This document shows positions 25,065 through 33,446 of a DNA stretch of 64,000 bases, piece by piece. Each line of letters opens with the position of its first letter. Positions within the stretch are counted from its first letter, which is position 1. Made by a program: the position numbers and the translations under genes. Location: assembly GCA_019634975.1 (NCBI GenBank), contig JAHCAI010000014.1, forward strand, positions 1 to 64,000, written 5' to 3'. The notes under the pieces are model-generated. The model had not been told where the DNA came from. It made no database searches and was given only the letters and a program-made list of their open reading frames with translations. This DNA comes from Burkholderiales bacterium (GTDB lineage: Bacteria; Pseudomonadota; Gammaproteobacteria; Burkholderiales; SG8-41).

Positions 25065-26621
25065 ATGCAAAACCACCGCCGCACCTTCCTGCTCCGCAGT
25101 GCTGCGCTCTCCAGCGCACTGGCCCTGCCGTCCAACAATCTCGTCGCGCAACCACGTTTCGACCGCAACCCTTTCACGCTCGGCGTCGCTTCGGGTTATC
25201 CGCAGCCGGATTCAGTCGTGCTGTGGACGCGGCTCGCGCCCGATCCGCTAGGGGACGGCGGCATGCCGCAGGCGGATGTGGCCGTGCGTTGGGAAATTGC
25301 CGCGGACGAAGGCTTCAAAAAAATCGTCAACCGCGGAGAGCTGATGGCGACGCCGGCGCTGGCGCATGCGCTGCATGTCCGCGCGCAAGGGCTCGCGCCG
25401 TCGCGCTGGTACTGGTACCGCTTCATCGCGGGTGATGCGCTGAGCATGACCGGGCGCACGCGCACCGCGCCGGCAGCGGACGATGCGCGCGGACGCCTGG
25501 CGTTTGCGGTGGCCTCCTGCCAGCACTATGAACACGGCCATTACGCGGCCTACCGCGACATGGCGGCGCAGGAACTGGACCTCGTGGTGCATGTCGGCGA
25601 CTACATCTACGAGGGGTCCTGGGGCCGGCGCGACCGCGTCGTGCGCCAGCACCACACCGCCGAGCCGCACACGCTGGCCGATTACCGCCGGCGTTACGCG
25701 CAGTACAAGATGGATCCGCAGCTGCAGGCGGCGCATGCGGCCTTTCCCTGGCTTGCGACCTGGGACGACCACGAGGTCGACAACGACTACGCCAATGACC
25801 GTTCGCAGGACCTCGATCCGGTGGAAGCCTTTCTCAAGCGCCGCGCCGCGGCTTATCAGGCGTACTACGAACACCTGCCGCTGCCGCCCGGCACCTGGGC
25901 TGGCGGGCATTCGATGAAAATTTACGGCACGCACGGCTTCGGCCGGCTGCTGAACCTGCAGCTGCTCGACATGCGCCAGTACCGCGATTACCACGTCTGT
26001 TCGCGCCCCAACCGCGGCGGCGGCAACCAGGTCGACGTCAGGGACTGCCCGCAACGCCTGCAGCCGGGGCGTTCGCTGCTCGGCGTCGAGCAGGAGCGCT
26101 GGCTGGAACAGGCGCTGGCCGCTTCACCCGCGCAATGGAACGTGATCGCGCAGACCACGGTGATGGCGCAGGCCGACCGCGGGCCGGAGGATGCGCAGGT
26201 GGTCTACACCGACGGCTGGGACGGTTATCCGCTGGCGCGCGACAAGCTGCTGAAGTACATCGCCGCGCGCAAGGTCAGGAATCCGGTGGTGGTCGGCGGC
26301 GATGTGCATTTCGCGATGGCGGGCGAGCTGAAGACGGATTTCAACGACGGGAAGTCACCGGCCATTGCCAGCGAGTTTGTCGCCACCTCGATTTCCTCCT
26401 TCGGCCCCAGCGCCGCGCGCATGGATGCGCTGCGCGCGAAAAATCCGCATGTGAAGTTCGCCAATGGCGCGCGCCGCGGTTATGCGATGTTCGAGGTCAC
26501 GCCGAAACGCTGGGCCACGACCTTCCGCGGGCTGGCCGATGCGGCCGATCCGCAGTCACGCGCGTTCACGACCGGGCGGTATGTGGTGGAAGACGGGCGG
26601 GCGGGGGTGGTGAGGGAGTGA
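25065..26621 (+). CDS. phoD: PhoD-family alkaline phosphatase D
   Basis: Secreted phosphodiesterase/phosphatase of 518 residues. The N-terminus RRTFLLRSAALSSALAL is a twin-arginine signal, as usual for PhoD. A PhoD N-terminal Ig-like domain (FTLGVASGYPQPDSVVLWTR) is followed by the metallophosphatase domain with VHVGDYIYEGSWG, ATWDDHEVDNDYAND and VVGGDVHFAMAGE, which carry the metal ligands. It would release phosphate from extracellular esters. No Pho box was recognised. It is monocistronic and divergent from the lipoprotein operon. Confidence 0.9.
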   Translation: MQNHRRTFLLRSAALSSALALPSNNLVAQPRFDRNPFTLGVASGYPQPDSVVLWTRLAPDPLGDGGMPQADVAVRWEIAADEGFKKIVNRGELMATPALAHALHVRAQGLAPSRWYWYRFIAGDALSMTGRTRTAPAADDARGRLAFAVASCQHYEHGHYAAYRDMAAQELDLVVHVGDYIYEGSWGRRDRVVRQHHTAEPHTLADYRRRYAQYKMDPQLQAAHAAFPWLATWDDHEVDNDYANDRSQDLDPVEAFLKRRAAAYQAYYEHLPLPPGTWAGGHSMKIYGTHGFGRLLNLQLLDMRQYRDYHVCSRPNRGGGNQVDVRDCPQRLQPGRSLLGVEQERWLEQALAASPAQWNVIAQTTVMAQADRGPEDAQVVYTDGWDGYPLARDKLLKYIAARKVRNPVVVGGDVHFAMAGELKTDFNDGKSPAIASEFVATSISSFGPSAARMDALRAKNPHVKFANGARRGYAMFEVTPKRWATTFRGLADAADPQSRAFTTGRYVVEDGRAGVVRE

Positions 26622-26702
26622 GGAGTCAGGCGTTAAGAGTTAGCACTGGTCGGCCTGCATCGGCGCGTTTATCTGCTGATCCCCTTCACCGCATAAACCA
26701 CT

Positions 26703-26790
26703 TCGTCATTCCGGCGAACGCCGGAATCCAGGCGCATACCAACAGTGTTTGCTGGATTCCGGATCGTGCTTCGCACGTCCGGAATGACGA
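26703..26790. repeat. inverted repeat (CGTCATTCCGG type)
   Basis: CGTCATTCCGGCGAACGCCG on the left and the complementary CGTCCGGAATGACG on the right, with CTGGATTCCGG inside, form a long imperfect hairpin. This is a widespread dispersed repeat type. It directly abuts AT-rich copy d. Confidence 0.6.
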
Positions 26791-26828
26791 TTATTGTAAA
26801 TACTTGATTTTATTGATATTTTTATAAT
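26791..26828 (-). repeat. AT-rich dispersed element, copy d
   Basis: On the minus strand AAATATCAATAAAATCAAAT then ACTTAC, immediately after and overlapping the stop of the gene at 26822. Confidence 0.7.
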
Positions 26829-27109
26829 CCGAGGATACGCCCGATTTCCGCGGCGTAGCGGCTGATGGTCGTGCCCTCGTAGATCGCCTCGTCGACAGTT
26901 TCGTCGAGCAGGCCGCGGATGTCCTGCAGGCTGTCGCCGACCCAGTGATGGCGTTTCACCGGCGAGTTGAGCACATTGCGCAGGGTTTCGACTTCGTCGC
27001 GCAGGCGCTGCACGTCGGCGTGGCCGCTGCGGACCTGGGCGAGGTCACGCTCCAGCGCATCGATCAGTTTGGCGGCTTCTTCGAGGTTGATGTCTTTGCG
27101 GGTCGTCAT
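26822..27109 (-). CDS. small coiled-coil protein of unknown function
   Basis: A 95-residue soluble protein. NLEEAAKLIDALERDLAQVR and VQRLRDEVETLRNVLNS are amphipathic helices likely to form a coiled coil; SLQDIRGLLDETVDEAIYEG and ISRYAAEIGRILGL complete a helical C-terminus. No family recognised with confidence. ATG 27109 is the natural start; the stop TAA lies at the edge of an AT-rich repeat copy. Confidence 0.6.
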   Translation of the reverse strand: MTTRKDINLEEAAKLIDALERDLAQVRSGHADVQRLRDEVETLRNVLNSPVKRHHWVGDSLQDIRGLLDETVDEAIYEGTTISRYAAEIGRILGL

Positions 27110-27157
27110 GTTGGGCTCTCCGTTTGATTTCGGGGGACACCTGATATCTGACGATCT

Positions 27158-27207
27158 TGGTCTCCCCTCACCCCAGCCCTCTCCCCGCAAGCGGGGCGAG
27201 GGAGCAT
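27158..27207. repeat. dispersed repeat (CTCACCCCAGCCCT / GCGGGG type), copy 2
   Basis: CCCCTCACCCCAGCCCTCTC followed by GCAAGCGGGGCGAGGG. Second member of the family seen at 22848-22920, in inverse orientation. Confidence 0.55.
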
Positions 27208-27244
27208 TTCACTTTGATGCTTGCTCTGAATCTGATTCTTAGAC

Positions 27245-27619
27245 TCAACCCTCGCGCCAGCGTTCCAGCTGCCGGCGTTCGCGCTTGGTGGGGCGGCCGT
27301 GGCGCTCCTGCGCCGGATCGGCGGCAAACTTGCGCAGGGCGGCCTGCTCCTCGCGCTTGAGGCGGCTGGCCTCGTTTTCGCTGTAGAGCGTGCGTGCGAC
27401 GGTCGCCGAGCCGCGTTTGTCGGACAGACCGTCGACGCGCACGGTCCATTCGTACGCGCCGATGTGGATCGCAACCTCATCGCCGATGCGCACATCCTTC
27501 GAGGGCTTGACGCGCTCGCCGCCGAGTTTGACCTTGCCGCCCTCCACCGCCTGCTGCGCCGCCGAGCGCGTCTTGAAAAAACGCGCGGCCCACAGCCATT
27601 TGTCGATGCGGACGGACAC
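27245..27619 (-). CDS. hslR: Hsp15-like S4-domain RNA-binding heat-shock protein
   Basis: A 124-residue protein with an N-terminal S4 domain: VRIDKWLWAARFFKTRSAAQ, then GGKVKLGGERVKPSKDVRIG and EWTVRVDGLSDKRG, ending in a basic tail (RHGRPTKRERRQLERWREG). E. coli Hsp15 binds stalled 50S subunits with nascent chains, and length and order agree. The start is taken as GTG 27619, where the S4 domain begins; sequence further upstream in frame lies inside the neighbouring gene. Confidence 0.88.
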   Translation of the reverse strand: MSVRIDKWLWAARFFKTRSAAQQAVEGGKVKLGGERVKPSKDVRIGDEVAIHIGAYEWTVRVDGLSDKRGSATVARTLYSENEASRLKREEQAALRKFAADPAQERHGRPTKRERRQLERWREG

Positions 27620-27624
27620 GGTGC

Positions 27625-28038
27625 TCAGTCCGGCAACGGCATGGACTTGCGGTTGGCCAGCGCGATCCAGCCGCGGATGATGCGGTAGAGCACCCAGATG
27701 CCGACCACCAGCATCACCGGGATGCCGACGATCATGCCGATCACCGTGGCGATCATCAGCCAGGCGACGACGAACCAGCCCAGCGCCCACCAGAAGGTGC
27801 GGATCTGCCAGGAGAAATGGCTGTCGAGGAAGCTGCCGCGCACGTCATCGCGCTTCACGTAGTTGATGATCACCGCGATGATCGAGGGCCAGCCGCTGAG
27901 GAAGGCGGTGACGATGAAGGCGGCGCTGGTCATTCCCGTCAGCGCGCTGAAGGCGTGCAGGCCATAGATGATGTGGGTCAGCGTGATCAGGTCCTTTGAG
28001 GGCAGCGGGGCCAGGGTCTTGCCGTCGATATCGGTCAT
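27625..28038 (-). CDS. membrane protein, DUF4870-like
   Basis: A 137-residue membrane protein with helices around LITLTHIIYGLHAFSALTGM, FIVTAFLSGWPSIIAVIINY and a long C-terminal pair (FWWALGWFVVAWLMIATVIG, VMLVVGIWVLYRIIRGW). The VKRDDVRGSFLDSHFSWQIR loop resembles betaproteobacterial small membrane proteins of this type. It ends 5 bases before the hslR start, so the two are probably cotranscribed. Function is unknown. Confidence 0.65.
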   Translation of the reverse strand: MTDIDGKTLAPLPSKDLITLTHIIYGLHAFSALTGMTSAAFIVTAFLSGWPSIIAVIINYVKRDDVRGSFLDSHFSWQIRTFWWALGWFVVAWLMIATVIGMIVGIPVMLVVGIWVLYRIIRGWIALANRKSMPLPD

Positions 28039-28059
28039 CGTTCTCCTCCTTGTCGTTAT

Positions 28060-28449
28060 TCAGGACAGGTCGATCGCGTGTTTCTTGAAATCCTCCAGCG
28101 AGGCGAATTCCAGCGAAGCCTCGTGGGTGGCCGCCAGCACCACCCGCGGCGCGCGGCCGGCATCCAGCGCCTCGCGCCAGCGCGGCGCACAGAGGCACCA
28201 GCGGTCGCCGGGCTTCAGCCCCGGGAATCCGAAGTCCGGCACCGGCGTCGACAGGTCGTTGCCGCGGGCCTTGCTGAATTCGAGGAACTCCGCGGTCATC
28301 ACCGCGCAGACGGTGTGCACGCCGACATCTTCGGGCGAGGTGTTGCAGCAGCCGTCGCGGAAAAATCCGGTCAGCGGCTTCTCGCTGCAGGCCTGCAGTT
28401 TCTCGCCCAGCACATTGCGGGCATGTTCATGGGGATCAAAACGTCGCAT
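28060..28449 (-). CDS. DUF2237 family protein
   Basis: A 129-residue soluble protein matching DUF2237: NVLGEKLQACSEKPLTGFFR, DGCCNTSPEDVGVHTVCAVM and GDRWCLCAPRWREAL, with several conserved cysteines (CC, C-x-C). The family is widespread and has no assigned function. It lies 21 bases upstream of the membrane protein gene in the same direction. Confidence 0.85.
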   Translation of the reverse strand: MRRFDPHEHARNVLGEKLQACSEKPLTGFFRDGCCNTSPEDVGVHTVCAVMTAEFLEFSKARGNDLSTPVPDFGFPGLKPGDRWCLCAPRWREALDAGRAPRVVLAATHEASLEFASLEDFKKHAIDLS

Positions 28450-28496
28450 GTCAGGTTTTCCGTTCTGCGTTCATCGCTCATCACTCATCGCTGCAC

Positions 28497-30002
28497 TCAG
28501 GCATGCGCATGCCGCGCCTGGCGCAGCTTGCCGCGCGTGGCGGGCTGCGGCTCGGGGCGCGTGCCTTTGGCCATGAAGGGCAGCCGGCCCTTGGCGCCGC
28601 CCCCCTCGAAATCGGCGGCGACCGCGGCCGCGACGGTTGCTGCATCCATACCCTGCGCGCAGAGGAAATCATGCAGGCAGCCGCAGAGTTTTTCCAGCGC
28701 GAATTCGTGGGTTTTGCCGGTGTTGGCGTAAATCCAGTCGGCGAAGGCCATGAAGCGGCGGAAGGGCGCATCGCCCAGCAGCAGCGGCAGCGTGCGCGGG
28801 AAACGGCCGGAGTTGCCGACAAGATCCCAGTAACGCGCAAAACGCACGATGCGCTGAATGTCGCCGAAATCGAGCGCGTCAGTGGCGAGCACGGTATACG
28901 GCGCGTCCGGGCTGTAGCGCATGGCATGGGTTTCAGTGTGGCGGTCTATCGGTGCGCCGCGCAGGCGCTTGAGGATGCCGACCTGGATTTCATGCGGCTT
29001 CAGCGCGTAAAGGCGATCGAAGCCGCGGCCGAAGGTTTCCAGGTCCTCGCCCGGCAGGCCGGCGATCAGGTCGACGTGCAGCAGTGCCGGCGACTCTTCG
29101 CGCAGCCAGCGCAGGTTGGCCTCGGCGGCGGCGTTGTCCTGCCGGCGCGAGATGCGCGCCTGCACCTCGGCATCCCAGGTCTGGATGCCGACCTCGAAAT
29201 GCAGCACACCGGGCGGGAAACGCAGGATCGCCGACTTCAGTTTCTCCGGCAGGTGGTCGGGGATCAGCTCGAAATGCACGAACAGGTCGTCCGACAGCCG
29301 CTCGAGGAAAAACTCGAGTATCGCGAGGCTGGCGGCGATTTTCAGGTTGAAGGTGCGGTCGACGAAACGGAAATGCCGCGCGCCGCGGTCGTAGAGGGAC
29401 TTCAGCGCTGCGAGGAAACGCTCCTGCCCGAAAGGCCAGGCGGTCTTGTCCAGCGCCGACAGACAGAACTCGCATTTGAAGGGGCAGCCGCGCGACGCCT
29501 CGACATAGATGAAGCGGCGCGCGATGTCGTTGTCCGTGTATTCGTCGTACGGCAGCGCGATGTCGGCCAGCGGCGGCTGCAGTCCGGCGAGCACCTTCTC
29601 CGCCGGCGGCTTGCCGGCGAGGATGTCGGCGCAGAGTTTCGGGAAGGTCACGTCGCCCCAGCCGGTGACCACGTAGTCGGCCAGCGCGCAGATGCGCTGA
29701 TCCGCGGTTTCGTGGCTGACCTCGGGGCCGCCGACAATGACCGTCACCTGCGGCGCCACACGCTTGAGGATGGCGACCACGCGCGTGGTGTCCTCGACAT
29801 TCCAGATGTAGACGCCGAAGCCGATGATGCGCGGCGCGTCGGCCAGCAGACGCTCGGCGATGTCGGCCGGACGGTCGCCGAGCACGAATTCGCGGATGCG
29901 GCTTTCTTCGCGCAGCGCGCCGAGGTTCGCGCGCAGGCAGCGCAGGCCGAGCGCGGTGTGCACATGGCGGGCGTTGAGGGTGGCGAGCGTGATGCCGGAC
30001 AT
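28497..30002 (-). CDS. B12-binding domain radical SAM protein (DUF4080 type)
   Basis: A 501-residue enzyme: an N-terminal cobalamin-binding-like domain (TLATLNARHVHTALGLRCLR, VGGPEVSHETADQRI), a radical SAM core with SRGCPFKCEFCLSALDK (CxxxCxxC, about residue 190) and a C-terminal DUF4080-like domain. This family is common in anaerobes and Proteobacteria; the reaction is unknown. ATG 30002 gives the standard N-terminus. It stands apart from the downstream DUF2237 gene by a 47-base gap with a TCATCACTCATC microrepeat. Confidence 0.85.
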   Translation of the reverse strand: MSGITLATLNARHVHTALGLRCLRANLGALREESRIREFVLGDRPADIAERLLADAPRIIGFGVYIWNVEDTTRVVAILKRVAPQVTVIVGGPEVSHETADQRICALADYVVTGWGDVTFPKLCADILAGKPPAEKVLAGLQPPLADIALPYDEYTDNDIARRFIYVEASRGCPFKCEFCLSALDKTAWPFGQERFLAALKSLYDRGARHFRFVDRTFNLKIAASLAILEFFLERLSDDLFVHFELIPDHLPEKLKSAILRFPPGVLHFEVGIQTWDAEVQARISRRQDNAAAEANLRWLREESPALLHVDLIAGLPGEDLETFGRGFDRLYALKPHEIQVGILKRLRGAPIDRHTETHAMRYSPDAPYTVLATDALDFGDIQRIVRFARYWDLVGNSGRFPRTLPLLLGDAPFRRFMAFADWIYANTGKTHEFALEKLCGCLHDFLCAQGMDAATVAAAVAADFEGGGAKGRLPFMAKGTRPEPQPATRGKLRQARHAHA

Positions 30003-30087
30003 GGCCGCATTATCGCATTGCAGGTGACCGCCCCCGGGCGTTTTTGATACGCTTGCGCATTCTTCTTCAATTGCGGACATCACCACC

Positions 30088-30504
30088 ATGGCACAACGAC
30101 CCGACCAGGCGCCCGAGACGAAAATGGACGCCAACTCGCTCTACCGCGAGGACATCATCACCGACCGCAAGGTCGGCACCATCCGCCGCATGATTCCGGT
30201 CAAGATCGACGGCAGCGACGACGGCGCGCGCCCGACGCTGTACATCGGCGAGGCGCAGATCATGACCAATGCCGGCCCGCTGCCGATCAATTTCGAGATC
30301 GAGGCCGGGACTCTCGGCGAAGCCGTGGAGAAATTCGGCAATTCCGCCAAGGAAGCTGTCGAGCGCACCGTGCGCGAGCTGCAGGAACTGCGCCGCCAGC
30401 AGGCCTCGTCCATCGTGGTGCCGGGTGCCGGCGGCATGGGTGGCATGGGCGGCATGGGTGGCCTCGGCGGCGCCGGCGGTCCCGGCAAGATCCAGATCCC
30501 GTGA
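30088..30504 (+). CDS. conserved hypothetical protein with Gly/Met-rich tail
   Basis: A 138-residue soluble protein. The middle has DRKVGTIRRMIPVKIDGSDD, TLYIGEAQIMTNAGPLPINF and TLGEAVEKFGNSAKEAVER, a mixed fold; the C-terminus is a MGGMGGMGGLGG-type repeat. It looks like a cytoplasmic protein known only as hypothetical in Betaproteobacteria. It overlaps the Nudix gene by 4 bases (GTGA), so both are translated from one mRNA. Confidence 0.65.
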   Translation: MAQRPDQAPETKMDANSLYREDIITDRKVGTIRRMIPVKIDGSDDGARPTLYIGEAQIMTNAGPLPINFEIEAGTLGEAVEKFGNSAKEAVERTVRELQELRRQQASSIVVPGAGGMGGMGGMGGLGGAGGPGKIQIP

Positions 30505-30929
30505 CCGCGCCCGTCACGGTCGTGCGCTCAGCCGGCGTCGTCATCGCGCGGCGCCGCGGCGGCGACTGGCGGCTGCTGGTGCTGCGCGCCGCGCAGAACT
30601 GGGATTTCCCCAAGGGCCTGATCGAAGAGGGCGAGGACGCGCTGGACACCGCGCGCCGCGAGGCCAGCGAGGAAACCGGCATCTCCGACCTCGAGTTCGA
30701 CGCCGCGGAATCGCACAAGGAAACCATCGCCTACGGCACCGGCGAAATCGCCCGCTACTACCTCGCCATCACCAGGACCGAAGCCGTCACCCTGCCGATC
30801 GCCCACGAACTCGGCCGTCCCGCGCATGACGAATGGCGCTGGGTGAGTTTCGACGAAGCGGAGGACGTGCTGCCGCCGCGGCTGGCCGCGGTGCTGCAGT
30901 GGACGCGCGACACGCTGGAGCCGCGCTGA
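30501..30929 (+). CDS. Nudix hydrolase
   Basis: A 142-residue Nudix protein. The box GLIEEGEDALDTARREASEE followed by TG fits GX5EX7REUXEEXGU. WDFPKG before it and ELGRPAHDEWRWVSFDEAED after it resemble Ap4A/dinucleoside-polyphosphate-type Nudix hydrolases, but substrate is not certain. Starts at GTG 30501 overlapping the previous stop. Confidence 0.85.
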   Translation: MTAPVTVVRSAGVVIARRRGGDWRLLVLRAAQNWDFPKGLIEEGEDALDTARREASEETGISDLEFDAAESHKETIAYGTGEIARYYLAITRTEAVTLPIAHELGRPAHDEWRWVSFDEAEDVLPPRLAAVLQWTRDTLEPR

Positions 30930-30998
30930 GCGGCCCGGTGGTGCTCGAGTCCGCGCATGGCTTCAATGTCCGGAATATCAGCAGCCTGCTGACGCGCG

Positions 30999-31640
30999 AT
31001 GCGCCAGGGTGACCACCGCATCTGTTTCGTCGGCGATTCCTTCGTGCAGGGCACGGGTGACACCACGGGCGGCGGCTGGGTTGGCCGTGTTGCGGCCGCC
31101 GCCGCCACTGCCGGTTACGACGTCACCGCCTACAATCTCGGCGTGCGCCGCGACACCAGCGCCGACATCGCCGCGCGCTGGCAGGCCGAATGCGACGCGC
31201 GGCTGCGCGCCGAATGCTCGCCGTACCTGGTGTTTTCCTTCGGCGCCAACGACATGACCGCCGAGGGCGCGTCGCTGCGCGTGCCGATGCCGGCGAGCTT
31301 GGACAATTTCCGCGGCATTCTGGGCGAAGCCCGCGCGCGCTGCCCGGTGCTGGTGGTCGGCCCCCTGCCGGTCGGCGAAGACGCACAGGACACGCGGATC
31401 ATCGCGCTGTGCACGACCTATGCGCTGATCGCTTCGGAACTGGGCGTGCCCTATCTGCCGCTGGCCGGGGAGTTCGCCGCCGATCCGGGCTGGGCCCGCG
31501 CGGTGGCCGCCGGCGACGGCACGCATCCCGACGGCAGCGGTTATGCGAGGGTCGCGGAACGCGTGCTGCAGTGGCCGGCATGGTGGTTCGGCGACCCCGC
31601 CTCCAAGGCCTCTCTTAACGCCCCCGCTTCGGCGGAATGA
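30999..31640 (+). CDS. SGNH/GDSL-type hydrolase
   Basis: A 213-residue esterase-like protein with block I ICFVGDSFVQGTGD (nucleophile Ser), block III FSFGANDMTAEG (Asn) and block V GDGTHPDGSGY (Asp and His). There is no signal peptide, so it is probably cytoplasmic. It is convergent with the CocE-type gene, and their 3' ends overlap by 26 bases. Substrate is unknown. Confidence 0.82.
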   Translation: MRQGDHRICFVGDSFVQGTGDTTGGGWVGRVAAAAATAGYDVTAYNLGVRRDTSADIAARWQAECDARLRAECSPYLVFSFGANDMTAEGASLRVPMPASLDNFRGILGEARARCPVLVVGPLPVGEDAQDTRIIALCTTYALIASELGVPYLPLAGEFAADPGWARAVAAGDGTHPDGSGYARVAERVLQWPAWWFGDPASKASLNAPASAE

Positions 31641-33339
31641 TGGGCAGCATCAGGTACGAAGGCGTCTTGCCGCCGGCATGGATGGTGTTGGTCGCGCCGG
31701 CGTTGTAGTCGCCGTGGTAGTGGGTGTACGGCGCGCTACCGATGCCGTCGCGGGGCTGGATGTCGACGCGGATGCGATGGCCTTTCCTGAACACCATGCT
31801 GGTCGGCCACACCTCGACCCGGCACTCGACCACCTCGCCTTTCTTAAGCCACAGCCGCTCGTCGTGGGCGTGATAGGGCCGGTACGGCAGCGATTTCTGC
31901 GGATCGAGCTTGCGGTGCGAAGCGCGCAGCCAGCCCTTGGTCACGCAGGGCACCGGCTGGCCGTGCTGGCCGACCTCGCAAACGTCATGGCCGTCGGGAT
32001 CGATGTTGCGGATGGTGACAAAAATGTCCATGTCTTCCGAGGTGCTCGAAACCCAGAGGTTGGCTACCAGCGGGCCGGTGACCTCGGTGTCTTCGGCCAG
32101 AGGCGGGGTCACGAAGGACACGCCGGTGCGGCCGACGTTGCCGTGGGTGGTTGACAGCGAGGAGCCGCCGGCAACACCGGCGCTGGTCACGCCGCTCGGC
32201 GTGTAGGACAGTTTTGAAGCCGTCCTGGGCGCAGTCCTGGCGAGCAGCCCTTCCACCTCATCGGGCCCGCCCGGCGACTTGCGCTCGGGCTTCAGGTAGA
32301 ACTTCGTCCACTTGGTGCGCTTCAGCGGCCATTCGTTCTCGAAACGGAAGGCATAGGGCTTCTTGCTGCCGCCGGTGCGGATCTCGAGCTTGACCGGCGG
32401 TTCGTCCATGATGCCGGTGTCCTTGCCCTTCAGCCAGTAGTCGAACCAGCGCAGCTGGTCCATGCGCCCCTCCTCGGCATGGAAGGGATGGAAATGGCTG
32501 CCGGTATGGATGCGCAGCTTCTTGTGTTTCGACGCCGCGTTCATGAAGCCTTCGGTGTTGCCGCGCAGGTGCATCGAGAAGCCGCCCCAGTTGCCGACGC
32601 TGTACAGAGGCACCTTGATCCGGTCCCATTGCGCGCTGTTCAGGCGCCAGTACTCGGAGTCGAGGTCATTGCGCATGAACTGCCACATCATGTCGTTGTG
32701 GAAGGCATCGGGGTTGTAGCTGCGCGGCTTGCCCAGCAGTTGATGCGCGGTGTGTGTCAGCCACCAGTTGCCGATGAAGCCCAGCGCAAAAATGCCGCCG
32801 TGGTAGGCCTGGTCGCGGTACTGGTCGGCACGTCCCTCCCACGGCATGATCGCCTTCAGCGACGGCGGCTGCTGGTTGGCGGCCCGCCACTGCGACGACG
32901 CATGGTATGAAATGCCGAGCATCCCGACACTGCCTGAACACCAGTCGCGCTTGGCGATCCATTCGATTGCGTCATGGGTATCGAGGCCTTCCTGGAAGGA
33001 ACTCGGGTCCGACTTGCCCGGCGACTTCCCCGAGCCGCGCATGTCCACGCGCACACAGGCATAACCCCGCGGACACCACCACTCGGGATTGACCGTCTCC
33101 CAGTTCATGTAGGGATTCGCCTTTTCCTCGAGGTCCGCCGGCGGGATCCACAGCTTGTCTTTCTGGTACGGCCCCGCATTGAGGATCACCGGCACCTTCT
33201 CGCGGAAATTCGGGCGGAACACATCGGCGTAGATGATCGAACCGTCGCGCAACGGGATCTGCACGTCCTTCTCGACGATGATCCTGCATTTCCTCGGCTT
33301 CGACACGTTGCGGGACTTGCTGGCGGCTCTGGCATTCAT
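31615..33339 (-). CDS. CocE/NonD family hydrolase
   Basis: A 574-residue alpha/beta hydrolase of the CocE/X-Pro dipeptidyl-peptidase type: an IPLRDGSIIYADVFRPNF N-terminal strand, the VRVDMRGSGKSPG oxyanion region, nucleophile motif GMLGISYHASSQW, and a C-terminal jelly-roll domain (TEVTGPLVANLWVSST, VFRKGHRIRVDIQPRD) ending DYNAGATNTIH. Acts on esters or amides; the substrate is unknown. ATG 33339 has AGGAG 6 bases upstream. It is divergent from the LysR gene, which probably controls it. Confidence 0.85.
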   Translation of the reverse strand: MNARAASKSRNVSKPRKCRIIVEKDVQIPLRDGSIIYADVFRPNFREKVPVILNAGPYQKDKLWIPPADLEEKANPYMNWETVNPEWWCPRGYACVRVDMRGSGKSPGKSDPSSFQEGLDTHDAIEWIAKRDWCSGSVGMLGISYHASSQWRAANQQPPSLKAIMPWEGRADQYRDQAYHGGIFALGFIGNWWLTHTAHQLLGKPRSYNPDAFHNDMMWQFMRNDLDSEYWRLNSAQWDRIKVPLYSVGNWGGFSMHLRGNTEGFMNAASKHKKLRIHTGSHFHPFHAEEGRMDQLRWFDYWLKGKDTGIMDEPPVKLEIRTGGSKKPYAFRFENEWPLKRTKWTKFYLKPERKSPGGPDEVEGLLARTAPRTASKLSYTPSGVTSAGVAGGSSLSTTHGNVGRTGVSFVTPPLAEDTEVTGPLVANLWVSSTSEDMDIFVTIRNIDPDGHDVCEVGQHGQPVPCVTKGWLRASHRKLDPQKSLPYRPYHAHDERLWLKKGEVVECRVEVWPTSMVFRKGHRIRVDIQPRDGIGSAPYTHYHGDYNAGATNTIHAGGKTPSYLMLPIIPPKRGR

Positions 33340-33421
33340 TGTCTTCTCCTCTGGCGGGATGCCGGCGCGGCGGCGCGGCGGGCGCCATGATTTTGGGCGC
33401 GCTGTTATCATCGGTCCATAT

Positions 33422-33435
33422 TCATTCATGAATGA
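33422..33435. promoter_or_regulatory. 14-bp perfect palindrome in the LysR/CocE divergent region
   Basis: TCATTCATGAATGA is its own reverse complement and overlaps the first possible start codon of the LysR gene. LysR proteins often autoregulate from such sites; the role here is inferred. Confidence 0.4.
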
Positions 33436-33446
33436 CCGTTATTCAG

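Noticed and set aside
26640..30002. Biosynthetic gene cluster built on the B12 radical SAM enzyme
   Set aside because: Neighbours are housekeeping or hypothetical genes (Hsp15, DUF2237); no core biosynthetic or precursor gene is present.
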